This document shows, piece after piece, positions 34,978 through 44,179 of a DNA stretch of 64,000 bases. The position numbers were made by a program, and so were the translations under genes. The stretch covers positions 1 to 64,000 of the forward strand of contig NZ_FNCT01000002.1 of assembly GCF_900100495.1 (NCBI RefSeq), given 5' to 3'. The notes beneath the pieces were generated by a model, which saw only the letters and a list, made by a program, of their open reading frames with translations, did not search any database and was not told the origin of the DNA. This DNA is from Pseudomonas benzenivorans. Lineage in GTDB: Bacteria > Pseudomonadota > Gammaproteobacteria > Pseudomonadales > Pseudomonadaceae. How positions within the stretch are numbered: position 1 is the stretch's first letter; every line of letters starts with the position of its first letter.

Positions 34978-35166
34978 GCGCTCATACAAATCGTTACATA
35001 ACAGCAACATGCTGTTTTTATTGGAAATATAGCTTCGGCAAGGCCAACCGAAGATATTCCAGTAACTATAAGAGCGGCTCCGGCCGCAAAGTAATCGGTG
35101 ACCATAGCAGTGAGGTCGAGTGCCTTACGTTGTTGCCATTAAAGTTTCAAGAGCATAGGTATTCAC

Positions 35167-35379
35167 GTGACCAAAGACGAACTGCGCGCCGAACTCGAGC
35201 GCCAGGCGCAGCGTTATAAGGAAGTATACGGCGGGGAAGTCATCACCTACGCCGCTCAACCGGATCCCGAGCGCAAGCCATGGCGCAAGAAGAGCAATCT
35301 TCTCGACCAAGCGTTTGAGAAAGAACTGGAAAAAATCGAAAAAGACCTGAAAGCCAAAGCCGAGCAGGCGAACGACTGA
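35167..35379 (+). CDS. Small conserved Pseudomonas protein of unknown function
   Basis: The 70-residue, highly charged protein starts at a GTG and is mostly helical (RAELERQAQRYKEVYGGEV at 7-25 and a Lys/Glu-rich coil at 45-68). I recall near-identical proteins in other pseudomonads, but no function. The spacing from the large upstream gap suggests its own promoter. A GC hairpin (35389-35416) follows the stop. Confidence 0.6.
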   Translation: MTKDELRAELERQAQRYKEVYGGEVITYAAQPDPERKPWRKKSNLLDQAFEKELEKIEKDLKAKAEQAND

Positions 35380-35388
35380 AGGGCCAGG

Positions 35389-35416
35389 CCCCGTCGGGAG
35401 TTCGCCGCCGACGGGG
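35389..35416. terminator. Hairpin between the small protein and yjgR genes
   Basis: CCCCGTCGG (35389-35397) pairs with CCGACGGGG (35408-35416). It lies between convergent genes and could act on both strands, but neither side has a T-run. Confidence 0.4.
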
Positions 35417-35428
35417 TCCGGGCGGCGC

Positions 35429-36910
35429 TCAGCGCCGTTTAGTCCCCAGTAACGAGCCCAGCAAACCGCGCACCAGTTGCCGACCGATCTGGTTGGCGGC
35501 CTGGCGAACCGCGGTTTTCATCACCTGGCCGGCCAGGCTTCCGAGTAGCTCGCCGGCCCGGTTGCCGATCCCGCCCTCTGCCCCTCCCGCCGGCTGCTGC
35601 GCCGCCTCGGCACTGGCCTGCGCCGCACGGGCGGTGAGCAACTCGTAGGCCGACTCGCGGTCGACCGGCTTGTCGTAGCGTCCGGCCAGCGGCGACTGGC
35701 GGATCAGCGCCGCCCGCTCGCCCTCGCTCAGCGGACCGATGCGCGACTGCGGCGGGGCTATGGCCACGCGCTGGACCATGGCCGGCGTGCCCTTTTCTTC
35801 CAGGGTGCCGACCAGGGCTTCGCCGATGCCCAGCCCCGTCAGCACCTCCAGGCTGTCGAACGCCGGATTGGCGCGGAAGCCGTCGGCCACCGCGCGCAAC
35901 GCCTTCTGCTCCTTGGTGGTGAAGGCGCGCAAGCCGTGCTGGATGCGCAGGCCGAGTTGGGCCAGCACGTCATCCGGCAGGTCACTGGGCGACTGGGTGA
36001 CGAAATACACCCCGACGCCTTTCGAACGGATCAGCCGCACCACCTGCTCCAGGCGTTCCTGCAAGGCCTTTGGGGTGTCGGCGAAGAGCAGATGGGCCTC
36101 GTCGAAGAACAGTGCCAGCAGCGGCTTGTCGGCATCGCCGCGCTCCGGCAGTTGCTCGAACAGCTCGGCCAGCAGCCACAGCAGGAAGGTCGCATAGACC
36201 TTCGGCGCCTCGTGCACCAGGCGGCTGGCGTCGAGCAGGTGGATGCGCCCGCGGCCGTCGCGATCGGGCTGGAGGATGTCCTCCAGCTGCAATGCCGGCT
36301 CGCCGAACAGTGCCTCGGCGCCCTGCTGCTCAAGGCTCGCCAGGCGCCGCAGCAGCGCCTGCGCCGAGCTGTTGGTGAACAACGCGCTGTCCTCGCCGAG
36401 CACCTCGGGGTGGGCCTTGAGATGGCTCAGCAGCGCCTTGAGGTCTTTCAGGTCAAGCAGCAGCAAGCCCTCGCGGTCCGCCACCTTGAACGCGGCATAC
36501 AGCGCGGCCTGCTGGCTGTCGCTCAGCTCCAGCAGCGCGCCGAGCAGCAGCGGGCCCATTTCGCTCAGGGTGGTGCGCAGCGGGTGGCCGCTTTGCCCAT
36601 GCACATCCCACAGCGTCAGCGGATAGGCCGTCGGCCGATGCGCGAGCCAGGGCATGCTGGCGATGCGCTCGGCCACCTTGCCCTGCGGCGTGCCGACCGC
36701 GCCGAGGCCGCACAGATCGCCCTTCACGTCCGCGGCGAACACCGCCACGCCGGCATCGCTGAAGCTCTCGATCAGGCGCTGCAGGGTCACCGTCTTGCCG
36801 GTACCGGTAGCCCCCGCCACCAGCCCATGCCGATTGGCCAGGCGCAACGCCTGGCCGACAGGCTGACCACTGAGGTCAGCGCCGAAAACAAATTGGTCAG
36901 ATGCAGACAC
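35429..36910 (-). CDS. HerA-like ATPase, DUF853/YjgR family
   Basis: The 493-residue cytoplasmic P-loop ATPase has Walker A in GATGTGKTV (33-41) and Walker B in LLALFFDEAHLLF (~residues 262-274). An arginine-bearing RLIRSKGVGVYFVTQ sensor region follows. The C-terminal ~90 residues are Ala/Gly-rich with an amphipathic tail. It is related to HerA/FtsK motor proteins, but YjgR proteins have no established substrate. Translation starts at GTG behind AGGAGA. It is divergent from the chemoreceptor gene. Confidence 0.87.
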   Translation of the reverse strand: MSASDQFVFGADLSGQPVGQALRLANRHGLVAGATGTGKTVTLQRLIESFSDAGVAVFAADVKGDLCGLGAVGTPQGKVAERIASMPWLAHRPTAYPLTLWDVHGQSGHPLRTTLSEMGPLLLGALLELSDSQQAALYAAFKVADREGLLLLDLKDLKALLSHLKAHPEVLGEDSALFTNSSAQALLRRLASLEQQGAEALFGEPALQLEDILQPDRDGRGRIHLLDASRLVHEAPKVYATFLLWLLAELFEQLPERGDADKPLLALFFDEAHLLFADTPKALQERLEQVVRLIRSKGVGVYFVTQSPSDLPDDVLAQLGLRIQHGLRAFTTKEQKALRAVADGFRANPAFDSLEVLTGLGIGEALVGTLEEKGTPAMVQRVAIAPPQSRIGPLSEGERAALIRQSPLAGRYDKPVDRESAYELLTARAAQASAEAAQQPAGGAEGGIGNRAGELLGSLAGQVMKTAVRQAANQIGRQLVRGLLGSLLGTKRR

Positions 36911-37055
36911 CTTCTGTCTCCTGGATTAAAGCTTTGGTCCATCGAGGTCGACATAATCGACAACGCCCACCCAGCCAGAAACGCTCGCCTGCAACAGCGC
37001 GCGCGCCCTACAGCCAGCCAAGACTGGCGGCCGACAATAACGGACAGCATAAGTC

Positions 37056-38933
37056 ATGACCAACAACTTGAAGTTCAGCCACAAGATCCTGCTCGCGGCC
37101 TCGCTGGTAGTGATCGCCGCATTCTCGCTATTCACCCTGTACAACGACTACCTGCAACGCAACGCGATCCGCGCGAACCTGGAAAACTACCTGCACGAGA
37201 TGGGCGACGTCACCGCCAGCAACATCCTCAACTGGTTGTCCGGGCGCATCCTGCTGGTGGAAAACACCGCCCAGTCGATCGCCCAGGATCCGGCAGCCGA
37301 CAAGGTCATCCGCCTGCTGGAACAGAAAGCCCTGACCTCGACCTTCGCCTTCAGCTACCTGGGCAGCGAGGACGGCGCCTTCACCATGCGTCCGGACGAG
37401 AAGATGCCGGAAGGTTACGACCCGCGTGTGCGCCCCTGGTACAAGGACGCCATGGCCGCCGGCGGTACCACCCTCACCGAACCCTATGTGGACGCCGCCA
37501 CCGGCGAGCTGATCATCACCATCGCCACGCCGGCCAAACCCGCCGGGGTGGTCGGCGGCGACCTGAGCCTGAAGACCCTGGTCGACATCATCAACTCGCT
37601 GGATTTCGACGGCATCGGCTACGCCTTCCTGGTCAGCGCCGACGGCAAGATCCTGGTGCACCCGGACAAGAGCCTGGTGATGAAAAGCCTGCGCGACGTG
37701 TTCCCCACCGACACCCCGCGCATCAGCGGCGAGTTCAGCGAAGCCAAGGTCGACGGCCAGACGCGCATCCTCACCTTCGCCCCGGTCAAGGGCCTGCCCT
37801 CGGTCACCTGGTACGTCGGCCTGTCGATCGACAAGGCCAAGGCCTATGCGCTGCTCAACGAGTTCCGCGCCTCGGCCATGGTCGCCACGGTCATTGCCGT
37901 GGTGCTGATCATCCTGTTGCTGAGCATGCTGATCCGCCTGCTGATGCAACCGCTGCACGTGATGGGCAAGGCCATGCAGGACATCGCCCAGGGCGAAGGC
38001 GACCTGACCAAGCGCCTGGCGATCCACTCCACCGACGAGTTCGGCGAACTGGCCACGGCCTTCAACCGCTTCGTCGAGCGGATTCATGGCTCGATCCGCG
38101 AAGTGTCCTCGGCCACCAGCCAGGTCAACGAAGTGGCCAAGCGGGTGGTCAGCGCCTCCAACTCGTCGATGCTCAACTCCGACGAACAGGCCAGCCGCAC
38201 CAACAGCGTGGCGGCGGCGATCAATCAACTGGGGGCCGCCGCCCAGGAAATCGCGCGCAACGCCGCGGATGCCTCGAACCACGCCTCCGATGCCCGCCAG
38301 CAGGCCGAAGACGGCCGCCAGGTAGTGGAGAAGACCATCCGCGCGATGAACGACCTGTCCGGCAAGATCAGCAGCTCCTGCAGCCATATCGAGACGCTGA
38401 ACGGCAAGACGGTGAACATCGGGCAGATCCTCGAGGTGATCAAGAGCATCTCCCAGCAGACCAACCTGCTGGCGCTCAACGCCGCCATCGAAGCCGCCCG
38501 CGCCGGCGAGGCGGGTCGTGGTTTCGCCGTGGTCGCCGACGAGGTGCGCAACCTGGCCCACCGCACCCAGGAATCGGCGCAGGAGATCGAGCAGATGATC
38601 GAGGAGTTGCAGGTCGGCTCCCGCGAATCGGTCACCACCATGACCGAGAGCCAGCGCTACAGCGAGGAAAGCGTGCAGATCGCCAACCAGGCCGGCGAAC
38701 GCCTGGGCAGCGTGACCCAGCGGATCGGCGAGATCGACGGCATGAACCAGTCGGTGGCCACCGCCACCGAGGAGCAGACCTCGGTGATCGAGTCGCTGAA
38801 CATGGACATCAACGAGATCAACACGCTCAACCAGGATGGCGTGGTCAACCTCCAGGCGACCCTGCGCGCCTGCGGCGACCTGGAACAACAGGCCTCGCGC
38901 CTCAAGCACCTGGTCGACAGCTTCCGCATCTGA
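37056..38933 (+). CDS. Methyl-accepting chemotaxis protein with dCache amino-acid-type sensor
   Basis: The 625-residue receptor has two membrane helices (~10-28 and ~275-297). Between them is a double-Cache periplasmic domain, followed by HAMP (~298-350) and a long signalling coiled coil. The sensor has [13 protein letters not shown], an [10 protein letters not shown] segment and a conserved GGDLSL aspartate. These are the residues that define amino-acid-binding dCache receptors such as PctA. The tip carries the canonical [21 protein letters not shown]. Amino acids are therefore the likely ligands. Confidence 0.9.
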   Translation: MTNNLKFSHKILLAASLVVIAAFSLFTLYNDYLQRNAIRANLENYLHEMGDVTASNILNWLSGRILLVENTAQSIAQDPAADKVIRLLEQKALTSTFAFSYLGSEDGAFTMRPDEKMPEGYDPRVRPWYKDAMAAGGTTLTEPYVDAATGELIITIATPAKPAGVVGGDLSLKTLVDIINSLDFDGIGYAFLVSADGKILVHPDKSLVMKSLRDVFPTDTPRISGEFSEAKVDGQTRILTFAPVKGLPSVTWYVGLSIDKAKAYALLNEFRASAMVATVIAVVLIILLLSMLIRLLMQPLHVMGKAMQDIAQGEGDLTKRLAIHSTDEFGELATAFNRFVERIHGSIREVSSATSQVNEVAKRVVSASNSSMLNSDEQASRTNSVAAAINQLGAAAQEIARNAADASNHASDARQQAEDGRQVVEKTIRAMNDLSGKISSSCSHIETLNGKTVNIGQILEVIKSISQQTNLLALNAAIEAARAGEAGRGFAVVADEVRNLAHRTQESAQEIEQMIEELQVGSRESVTTMTESQRYSEESVQIANQAGERLGSVTQRIGEIDGMNQSVATATEEQTSVIESLNMDINEINTLNQDGVVNLQATLRACGDLEQQASRLKHLVDSFRI

Positions 38934-38950
38934 GCGGCTCCAGGGCCGGC

Positions 38951-38985
38951 AACGGGGCGCTCAGCGAGCGCCCCGTTTCATTTCT
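38951..38985 (+). terminator. Rho-independent terminator of the chemoreceptor gene
   Basis: AACGGGGCGCT (38951-38961) pairs with AGCGCCCCGTT (38967-38977), followed by TTCATTTCT. It ends just at the stop codon of the convergent small gene. Confidence 0.75.
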
Positions 38986-39163
38986 CCCGCGGCTTTTCCG
39001 GCTTCGCGCCGGCCTCCTCCTGCAACCGCCGCCACAACTCGGCGGCGCCGGGGAATTCGGTGCCATCCTCCGGGCCCAGGGCCTCGGGATCGTAGCGCCG
39101 CACACAGCCTTCGCCGAGGGTCGGCGGCGGACTGGCGGTGGCGCGCTGGCGTGGATCGCTCAT
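38978..39163 (-). CDS. Small Pseudomonas protein of unknown function (61 aa)
   Basis: From ATG 39163 the product is a hydrophilic 61-residue protein with PPTLGEGCVRRYDPEALGPE and a C-terminal Lys/Glu tail. Similar short proteins occur in other pseudomonads as I recall, but no function is known. GAGGG precedes the start at good spacing. It reads toward the CBS protein's neighbour and ends at the chemoreceptor terminator. Confidence 0.55.
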   Translation of the reverse strand: MSDPRQRATASPPPTLGEGCVRRYDPEALGPEDGTEFPGAAELWRRLQEEAGAKPEKPREK

Positions 39164-39244
39164 GCAGGTGCCCTCATTCGCCAACCGCGCTGGCTCAGGC
39201 TGCAGGGGCATCCGCACTTGCCTGCGGCCTGGCACGCCAGCGGT

Positions 39245-39670
39245 TCAGCTGGCGGACGCCTTGCCCTGCTCGTGCTGGGCGAACTCCTTGACCGCCCGCA
39301 GTACGTCGCAGCGACTGATCTGGCCTACCAGGCGCCCATTCTCCACCACCGGAATGCGCCCGAGACGGCCACGCAGAAAGCGCTCCGAGACTTCGATGAC
39401 GTCGGTCTCAGGCGAGATGGTTTCGATCTCGGTGTTCATATAGGAGCTGACAACGCCGCCCACCGCCTCGTAATAAGCGCCCGAGAGAATGCCGCGCAGG
39501 CAATCGCCCTCGGAGAGCAGGCCGATCAGGTGGCCCTGGGAATCGATCACCGGGGCGCCGGAAATACGATGTTCCAACAGGCGGTTGATGGCGGTGAACA
39601 GATCGGTATCGGACCGAAAGGTCACCAGATGGCGGGTCATGTAGTCCCGGACCTTGATTGACTTGAGCAT
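39245..39670 (-). CDS. CBS-domain pair protein
   Basis: The 141-residue cytoplasmic protein is made of two CBS domains (~8-60 and ~75-130). The motifs are ISGAPVIDSQGHLIGLLSEGD in the first and GRIPVVENGRLVGQISRCD in the second. CBS pairs bind adenine nucleotides and regulate partner proteins; this stand-alone form has no known partner. It is the last gene of a minus-strand run after purU. Confidence 0.85.
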   Translation of the reverse strand: MLKSIKVRDYMTRHLVTFRSDTDLFTAINRLLEHRISGAPVIDSQGHLIGLLSEGDCLRGILSGAYYEAVGGVVSSYMNTEIETISPETDVIEVSERFLRGRLGRIPVVENGRLVGQISRCDVLRAVKEFAQHEQGKASAS

Positions 39671-39716
39671 CAGCGAACTCCTTTAGCCTGCACTCGATTA
39701 ATGCACGACAAGGCAA

Positions 39717-40568
39717 TCAGTCGAACACCACCGTCTTATTGTCGTGGACCAGTACGCGGTCTTCTAAGTGATAGCGTAGCCCACGCGACAGCACCATTTT
39801 CTCCACATCCTTACCCAGGCGGACCATTTCCTCGATGCTATCGCGGTGGCTGACGCGCACCACGTCCTGTTCGATGATAGGGCCGGCATCCAACTCCTCG
39901 GTGACATAGTGCGAGGTCGCCCCGATCAGCTTGACTCCGCGCAACGAGGCCTGGTGGTAGGGCTTGGCGCCGACGAACGACGGCAGGAAGCTGTGGTGGA
40001 TGTTGATCACCCGCTGGGAATACTCGGCGCACAGCGGCGGCGGAAGAATTTGCATATAGCGCGCCAGGACAATCACGTCGGCCGCATGTTGTTTGACCAG
40101 CCGCTCCACTTCATCGAAGGCCGGCTGTTTATTCCGCGGCTCGACCGGCACATGGAAATAGGGAATGCCGTGCCATTCGACCATGCTGCGCAGGTCGTCA
40201 TGGTTGGAAATCACGCAGGGAATATCGCAGTCCAGTTCATCGCTGTGCCAACGGTGCAGCAAGTCGGCCAGGCAATGCGATTCGCGACTGGCCATCAACA
40301 CCACCCGCTTCTTCTGCGCCGAATCGGTGATCCGCCACTCCATGGAGAATTCACGGGCGATCGGCGCGAAGGCCTGGTGAAACCCCGGCAAATCAAACGG
40401 CAATGAGTCGGCGCGAATCTCATGGCGCATGAAAAACCAACCGCTGTGATTATCCGAGTGGTGACTCGCCTCGGTAATCCAGCCGTTATAGGTGGCCAGA
40501 AAGTTGCTGACCTTGGCCACGATACCGACGCGGTCCGGGCAGGCGATGACCAGTCGAAAAGTGCGCAT
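39717..40568 (-). CDS. purU: Formyltetrahydrofolate deformylase
   Basis: PurU hydrolyses 10-formyl-tetrahydrofolate to formate and tetrahydrofolate, balancing one-carbon pools and feeding PurT. The 283-residue protein has an N-terminal ACT domain (~1-80, ACPDRVGIVAKVSNFL) and a C-terminal formyltransferase-like domain. The latter has INIHHSFLPSFVGAKPYHQA and the catalytic aspartate in EELDAGPII. In P. aeruginosa PAO1, purU1 is likewise next to mvaT and sbcB, which supports the assignment. Confidence 0.93.
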   Translation of the reverse strand: MRTFRLVIACPDRVGIVAKVSNFLATYNGWITEASHHSDNHSGWFFMRHEIRADSLPFDLPGFHQAFAPIAREFSMEWRITDSAQKKRVVLMASRESHCLADLLHRWHSDELDCDIPCVISNHDDLRSMVEWHGIPYFHVPVEPRNKQPAFDEVERLVKQHAADVIVLARYMQILPPPLCAEYSQRVINIHHSFLPSFVGAKPYHQASLRGVKLIGATSHYVTEELDAGPIIEQDVVRVSHRDSIEEMVRLGKDVEKMVLSRGLRYHLEDRVLVHDNKTVVFD

Positions 40569-40841
40569 GAACTACTCCAGAAATCTCGCAAAGGCCGCCA
40601 TTTTAGCCACAGCGCGCGAAAACTGCAGTAACCCCGCAAGTCTCATCCAAGCGAACTGAGCGCCACCGCCGCCGACCTTCGTGACAGGGCGTCACAGGCA
40701 ATACGGCTTTATTGGATTTTATCACCGGGCAATGACGCCCAGGCGCAACGCGAAAATTGCCCGTGCGCCGCACACTGGAGTTAATCGCCCGGCAAACGTG
40801 CCATTCTATTTGTCTAACTGTGGCAAATTCTTGCAAAGCGG

Positions 40842-40870
40842 TTTACTTGTTAAAAGTGCCTGACTATTAT
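40842..40870 (+). promoter_or_regulatory. Sigma-70 promoter of mvaT
   Basis: TTTACT (40842-40847) and TATTAT (40865-40870) are spaced by 17 bp, followed by a ~35-nt leader with the ribosome site AAGGT at 40904-40908. The AT-rich tract around it fits MvaT self-binding, known in the family. The rest of 40569-40841 shows no gene. Confidence 0.6.
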
Positions 40871-40915
40871 TACTGACACTTAGCCACCACCCCTCGCCAG
40901 ATTAAGGTAAGACAC

Positions 40916-41293
40916 ATGTCGCTGATCAATGAATACCGTGCCACCGAAGAAGCCATCAAAGAGCTGCAAGAACGCCTGAAGAACCTGTCGCAAGACGACA
41001 AACTGAAAAAAGAACTGGAATTCGAAGGTAAACTGCGCACCCTGATGGGCGAATACCAGAAGTCCCTGCGCGACATCATCGCCATGCTCGACCCGGACGC
41101 CAAACTCAGCAAAGCGCCGCGCGCCGCCGTCAAAACCACCGGTACCAAGCGTGCCCGCAAGGTCAAGCAATACAAGAACCCGAATACCGGTGAAGTGATC
41201 GAAACCAAAGGCGGCAACCACAAGACCCTGAAAGAATGGAAAGCCAAGTGGGGCAGCGATGTTGTAGAAAGCTGGGCCACCCTGCTGGGCTAA
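40916..41293 (+). CDS. mvaT: H-NS-family nucleoid protein MvaT
   Basis: MvaT silences AT-rich, often horizontally acquired DNA and bridges DNA segments. The 125-residue protein has the N-terminal coiled-coil oligomerisation region (~1-60, EYRATEEAIKELQERLKNLSQ) and the C-terminal AT-hook-like domain with RKVKQYKNPNTGEVIETKGGNHKTLKEWKAKWG. The whole protein aligns nearly end to end with P. aeruginosa MvaT. It would be expected to bind the AT-rich integron cassettes in this window. Confidence 0.96.
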   Translation: MSLINEYRATEEAIKELQERLKNLSQDDKLKKELEFEGKLRTLMGEYQKSLRDIIAMLDPDAKLSKAPRAAVKTTGTKRARKVKQYKNPNTGEVIETKGGNHKTLKEWKAKWGSDVVESWATLLG

Positions 41294-41333
41294 GTCCCAC
41301 GGGTTTTACCCGCGCTTTTAGCGCCATCAAAGA

Positions 41334-41358
41334 ACGCCAGCCATGCTGGCGTTTTTTC
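41334..41358 (+). terminator. Rho-independent terminator of mvaT
   Basis: ACGCCAGC (41334-41341) pairs with GCTGGCGT (41345-41352) and is followed by TTTTTTC. A classical intrinsic terminator 40 bp after the mvaT stop. Confidence 0.88.
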
Positions 41359-41398
41359 ATGGTGCGGTCGCCATTTCCGGCTGCACCGTGCCAACCCG

Positions 41399-41680
41399 TT
41401 AGTGACACTTCGCGGCCAAGCCCCAGCCCATACGCACGATGTCGGCAATTACCCGGCTTGCCCTTATCCGTGGCCGCAGCGAAACGCCGAATCCGTTAGC
41501 CGGGAAAACCTCCAGGACACCAAAAAACAGCGCAGCTAAGGCGGATCGCCGCCCAGCCGCGCCTACACGCAGCCAATATGCAACAGGAACCTTGGGAGCC
41601 AGCACTTTCAATGCCTACGGCGCTCCCGCTCCTGCGGCCAGCTGCTCATGCCCCGGGGACCACTCGCCATAAAAAACCTT
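41399..41680. repeat. REP-type repeat region between mvaT and sbcB
   Basis: The 425-bp gap holds the mvaT terminator and then a block with the Pseudomonas REP pattern AGCTAAGGCGGATCGCCGCCCAGCCGCGCC (degenerate) around 41535. An open frame through it gives a Pro/Ser/Ala-rich product of the kind commonly translated from REPs, and I do not call it a gene. Confidence 0.5.
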
Positions 41681-41718
41681 GCGCACCCCAACTATAAGAA
41701 ACTCGCCCAATTCCGCAC

Positions 41719-43149
41719 TTACAAGGCATAACGCAGACGCAACTGCTGCGCATGCTCGCGCCACTCGCTCAACACCGCCTGCTCTACTACCGTCGCCTTA
41801 TCGAATATTTCCTTCAGCGCCGCCTCAAAACTCGCCAGGGTATTTGGCGCGCCATACTCGGGCCGGGTTAGACGCTGCTGGCAAAACGTCCGCCAGCGCT
41901 GCTGTTCGGCGCTGCTCAAACTCGACGCAAAGTTGCGTGCCCGATAGCGGAATAACAACTCCGGCAAGCGCGCATCGTCGAACGGCCAGGCAGTGTCGGC
42001 CAAATACTGGGGATCGGCGCGGCGCACCTGCTCGCAAAGTCGCCGGTCGCGGTCGCCGATAAAACCGTCATACAGTTGCTGCTCGGGATCCTCGCAGGGG
42101 GCAAAAACTTCTTCGCCATACACCTGGGCAAGTTTGTCCTGCCACTGCCCCTGGGTTTCGGCGAGCAGTTTGGCCCGCGCTTGATATTCCGTCATATCCA
42201 ATTGCAGGCGCTGAATATCCTCGGCACGCAGCACACTTGGCGGCGCCACCACCGGGCAGCGATTGATGTGCAGCAACTTCAGCGGTACCGGCAACTCACC
42301 CTCGGCCAGTTGTTCGCGACGGGTATAGAGGCGCTGGCGCAGGGTCTCGCCATCTTGCTCGAGCAACGGCGCGGGGTCGGCATGCAGGTCGCAGACGATC
42401 AGCGCATTGCGATTGCGCGGATGCCAGGCCAACGGCAGCACCAGCGCCAGGTAATGCCGCGAAGCGGCGAAACGTCCGGATATATGCACCAACGGCTGCA
42501 GCAAACGAATCTGGTCGAGCACCCGCTGCTTGCCGCGCAACTGGTAGAGGTAGTCGTACAGCTTGGGCTGCTTGCTGCGCAGCAGGCGCGCCAGGGCGAT
42601 GGTCGCGCGCACGTCGGACAGCGCGTCGTGGGCCTGGCCGTGCTCGATGCCGTTGGCGGCGGTCAGGCGCTCCAGCTTGAGGCTGACGCGGCCCTCGTCC
42701 TCCGGCCAGACGATCCCCTCCGGGCGCAGGGCATAGGCGGTGCGCAGCAGGTCGATCAAGTCCCAACGGCTGTTGCCCCCTTGCCACTCGCGGGCATAGG
42801 GGTCGAAGAAATTGCGGTACAGGCTGTAACGGGTGACCTCATCGTCGAAGCGCAGGCTGTTGTAACCCACCCCGCAGGTGCCCGGCAGCGCCAGTTCGGC
42901 GTGCACGCGGCTCATGAACTCGGCTTCGCCCAGGCCCTTTTCCGCCAAGCGGCTGGGGGTAATGCCGGTAACCAGGCAGGCCGCCGGGTGCGGCAGGATA
43001 TCGTCGCTGGGCTGGCAATAGATGTTCAGCGGCGCGGCGATTTCGTTGAGGTTTTCATCGGTGCGAATCCCGGCGACTTGCAGGGGGCGGTCACGGCGCG
43101 GGTCGATACCGGTGGTTTCATAGTCGTACCAGAACAGGCTGGAGGTCAC
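41719..43149 (-). CDS. sbcB: Exodeoxyribonuclease I
   Basis: SbcB degrades single-stranded DNA 3' to 5' and takes part in recombination and mismatch repair. The 476-residue protein is full length. The DEDDh nuclease core shows in YDYETTGIDP (D9, E11), in the GVGYNSLRFDDE motif and in HGQAHDALSDVRATI. The C-terminal SH3-like and helical domains follow. Translation starts at GTG 43149. The gene pairs with mvaT as in PAO1. Confidence 0.95.
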   Translation of the reverse strand: MTSSLFWYDYETTGIDPRRDRPLQVAGIRTDENLNEIAAPLNIYCQPSDDILPHPAACLVTGITPSRLAEKGLGEAEFMSRVHAELALPGTCGVGYNSLRFDDEVTRYSLYRNFFDPYAREWQGGNSRWDLIDLLRTAYALRPEGIVWPEDEGRVSLKLERLTAANGIEHGQAHDALSDVRATIALARLLRSKQPKLYDYLYQLRGKQRVLDQIRLLQPLVHISGRFAASRHYLALVLPLAWHPRNRNALIVCDLHADPAPLLEQDGETLRQRLYTRREQLAEGELPVPLKLLHINRCPVVAPPSVLRAEDIQRLQLDMTEYQARAKLLAETQGQWQDKLAQVYGEEVFAPCEDPEQQLYDGFIGDRDRRLCEQVRRADPQYLADTAWPFDDARLPELLFRYRARNFASSLSSAEQQRWRTFCQQRLTRPEYGAPNTLASFEAALKEIFDKATVVEQAVLSEWREHAQQLRLRYAL

Positions 43150-43330
43150 GGTGGCTTCCTAGAGGCGAGGTCCGCGCCAGTCTAGCACCCCCACTTCAGG
43201 CACCGCCCCCGCGCACGCCTTGAGCCGTGGCACAACCGGGCCGCCCTCCCGGCAACGTCATCTTGTAGGCGAATTGCCGGCGCCGCGACTATGCTCCCCT
43301 GGACATTTCTGCTCATACAAGGACGCCCCC

Positions 43331-44092
43331 ATGAGTGACGCAACCAGCCCCAATCCCTACGCCGCCCCCGCCAGCAGCCTGCAGGAAACGCCGACCGGCA
43401 GCCAGGCGCCGAGCATCGAGCAGGCCCTGAGCCGCGGCTATGACTTCAACATCGGCGAACTGCTCGGCGAAGCCTGGCAGCGCACCCAAGGCACCAAGGG
43501 CATCATCATCGGTGGCTTCCTGGTGTTCTACGCGGTGCTGCTGGTGGTGTCCTTCGTGCTCGGCGGCATCCTCGGCGTCTTCGGCGCCCTGAGCGACAGC
43601 CCGGGCGCGGTGGTCATCGGCGAACTGGTGATCGGCATCCTGGCCTCGGCCATGGCCTATCCGTTCATGGCCGGGATCAACATGGTCGGCATCCGCCGCG
43701 CCGCCGACCAGCCGATCAGCTTCAATGAAATCTTCAGCCACTTCGGCCGCACCGTCCCGCTGGTAATCACGGCGATCGTGATGATGCTGCTGATCTACCT
43801 GGGCATGATCCTGCTGGTGATTCCGGGCCTCTACCTGGCCATCGCCTACATGCTGGCGATTCCGCTGGTGGTCGAGCGCGGCCTGTCGCCCTGGCAGGCC
43901 CTGGAGGCCTCGCGCAAGGCCATCAGCCAGCATTGGTTCAAGGTCTTCGGCCTGTTCCTGCTGCTCGGCCTGATCACCATGGTCAGCGCCATCCCGCTGG
44001 GCATCGGCCTGGTCTGGAGCATCCCGCTGTTCGTCATCGCCATGGGCGTGCTCTACCGCACCATTTTCGGCGTGCTGCCGCCGGCCCAATGA
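43331..44092 (+). CDS. Multi-pass inner-membrane protein (BPSS1780/DUF975-like)
   Basis: The 253-residue protein has a soluble Pro/Ser-rich N terminus (~1-45) and about six hydrophobic helices with glycine zippers (GGFLVFYAVLLVVSFVLGGILG and similar). The motif SPWQALEASRKAISQHWFKVFG is typical of the family. The function is unknown. It opens the run of membrane genes to 51033, 87 bp before the RDD gene. Confidence 0.7.
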   Translation: MSDATSPNPYAAPASSLQETPTGSQAPSIEQALSRGYDFNIGELLGEAWQRTQGTKGIIIGGFLVFYAVLLVVSFVLGGILGVFGALSDSPGAVVIGELVIGILASAMAYPFMAGINMVGIRRAADQPISFNEIFSHFGRTVPLVITAIVMMLLIYLGMILLVIPGLYLAIAYMLAIPLVVERGLSPWQALEASRKAISQHWFKVFGLFLLLGLITMVSAIPLGIGLVWSIPLFVIAMGVLYRTIFGVLPPAQ

Positions 44093-44179
44093 GCCTGTCG
44101 CACCGGGCTGGATCGCCAGCCCGGTTGCTTCCCCGCCTGCTGCTGGCTAGCATCGGGCTTTCTTCGACGCAGCCTGCCG

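Noticed and set aside
36927..36954. FliA-like promoter (TAAA-N16-GTCGACAT) before the chemoreceptor gene
   Set aside because: Only about 5 of 8 bases of the -10 element agree and the spacing is one base long. It is too weak to list, although FliA control is common for chemoreceptors.
35936..39661. A 1241-codon plus-strand open frame spanning the yjgR antisense strand and the chemoreceptor region
   Set aside because: It is a GC-rich shadow of yjgR (antisense) and of the chemoreceptor in another frame. The product is low-complexity Arg/Gly/Ala/Gln-rich with no family signature.
41439..41672. A 77-codon frame between mvaT and sbcB
   Set aside because: It reads through a REP-type repeat. Products of this Ser/Pro/Ala-rich kind are commonly predicted from Pseudomonas REPs and are not proteins.
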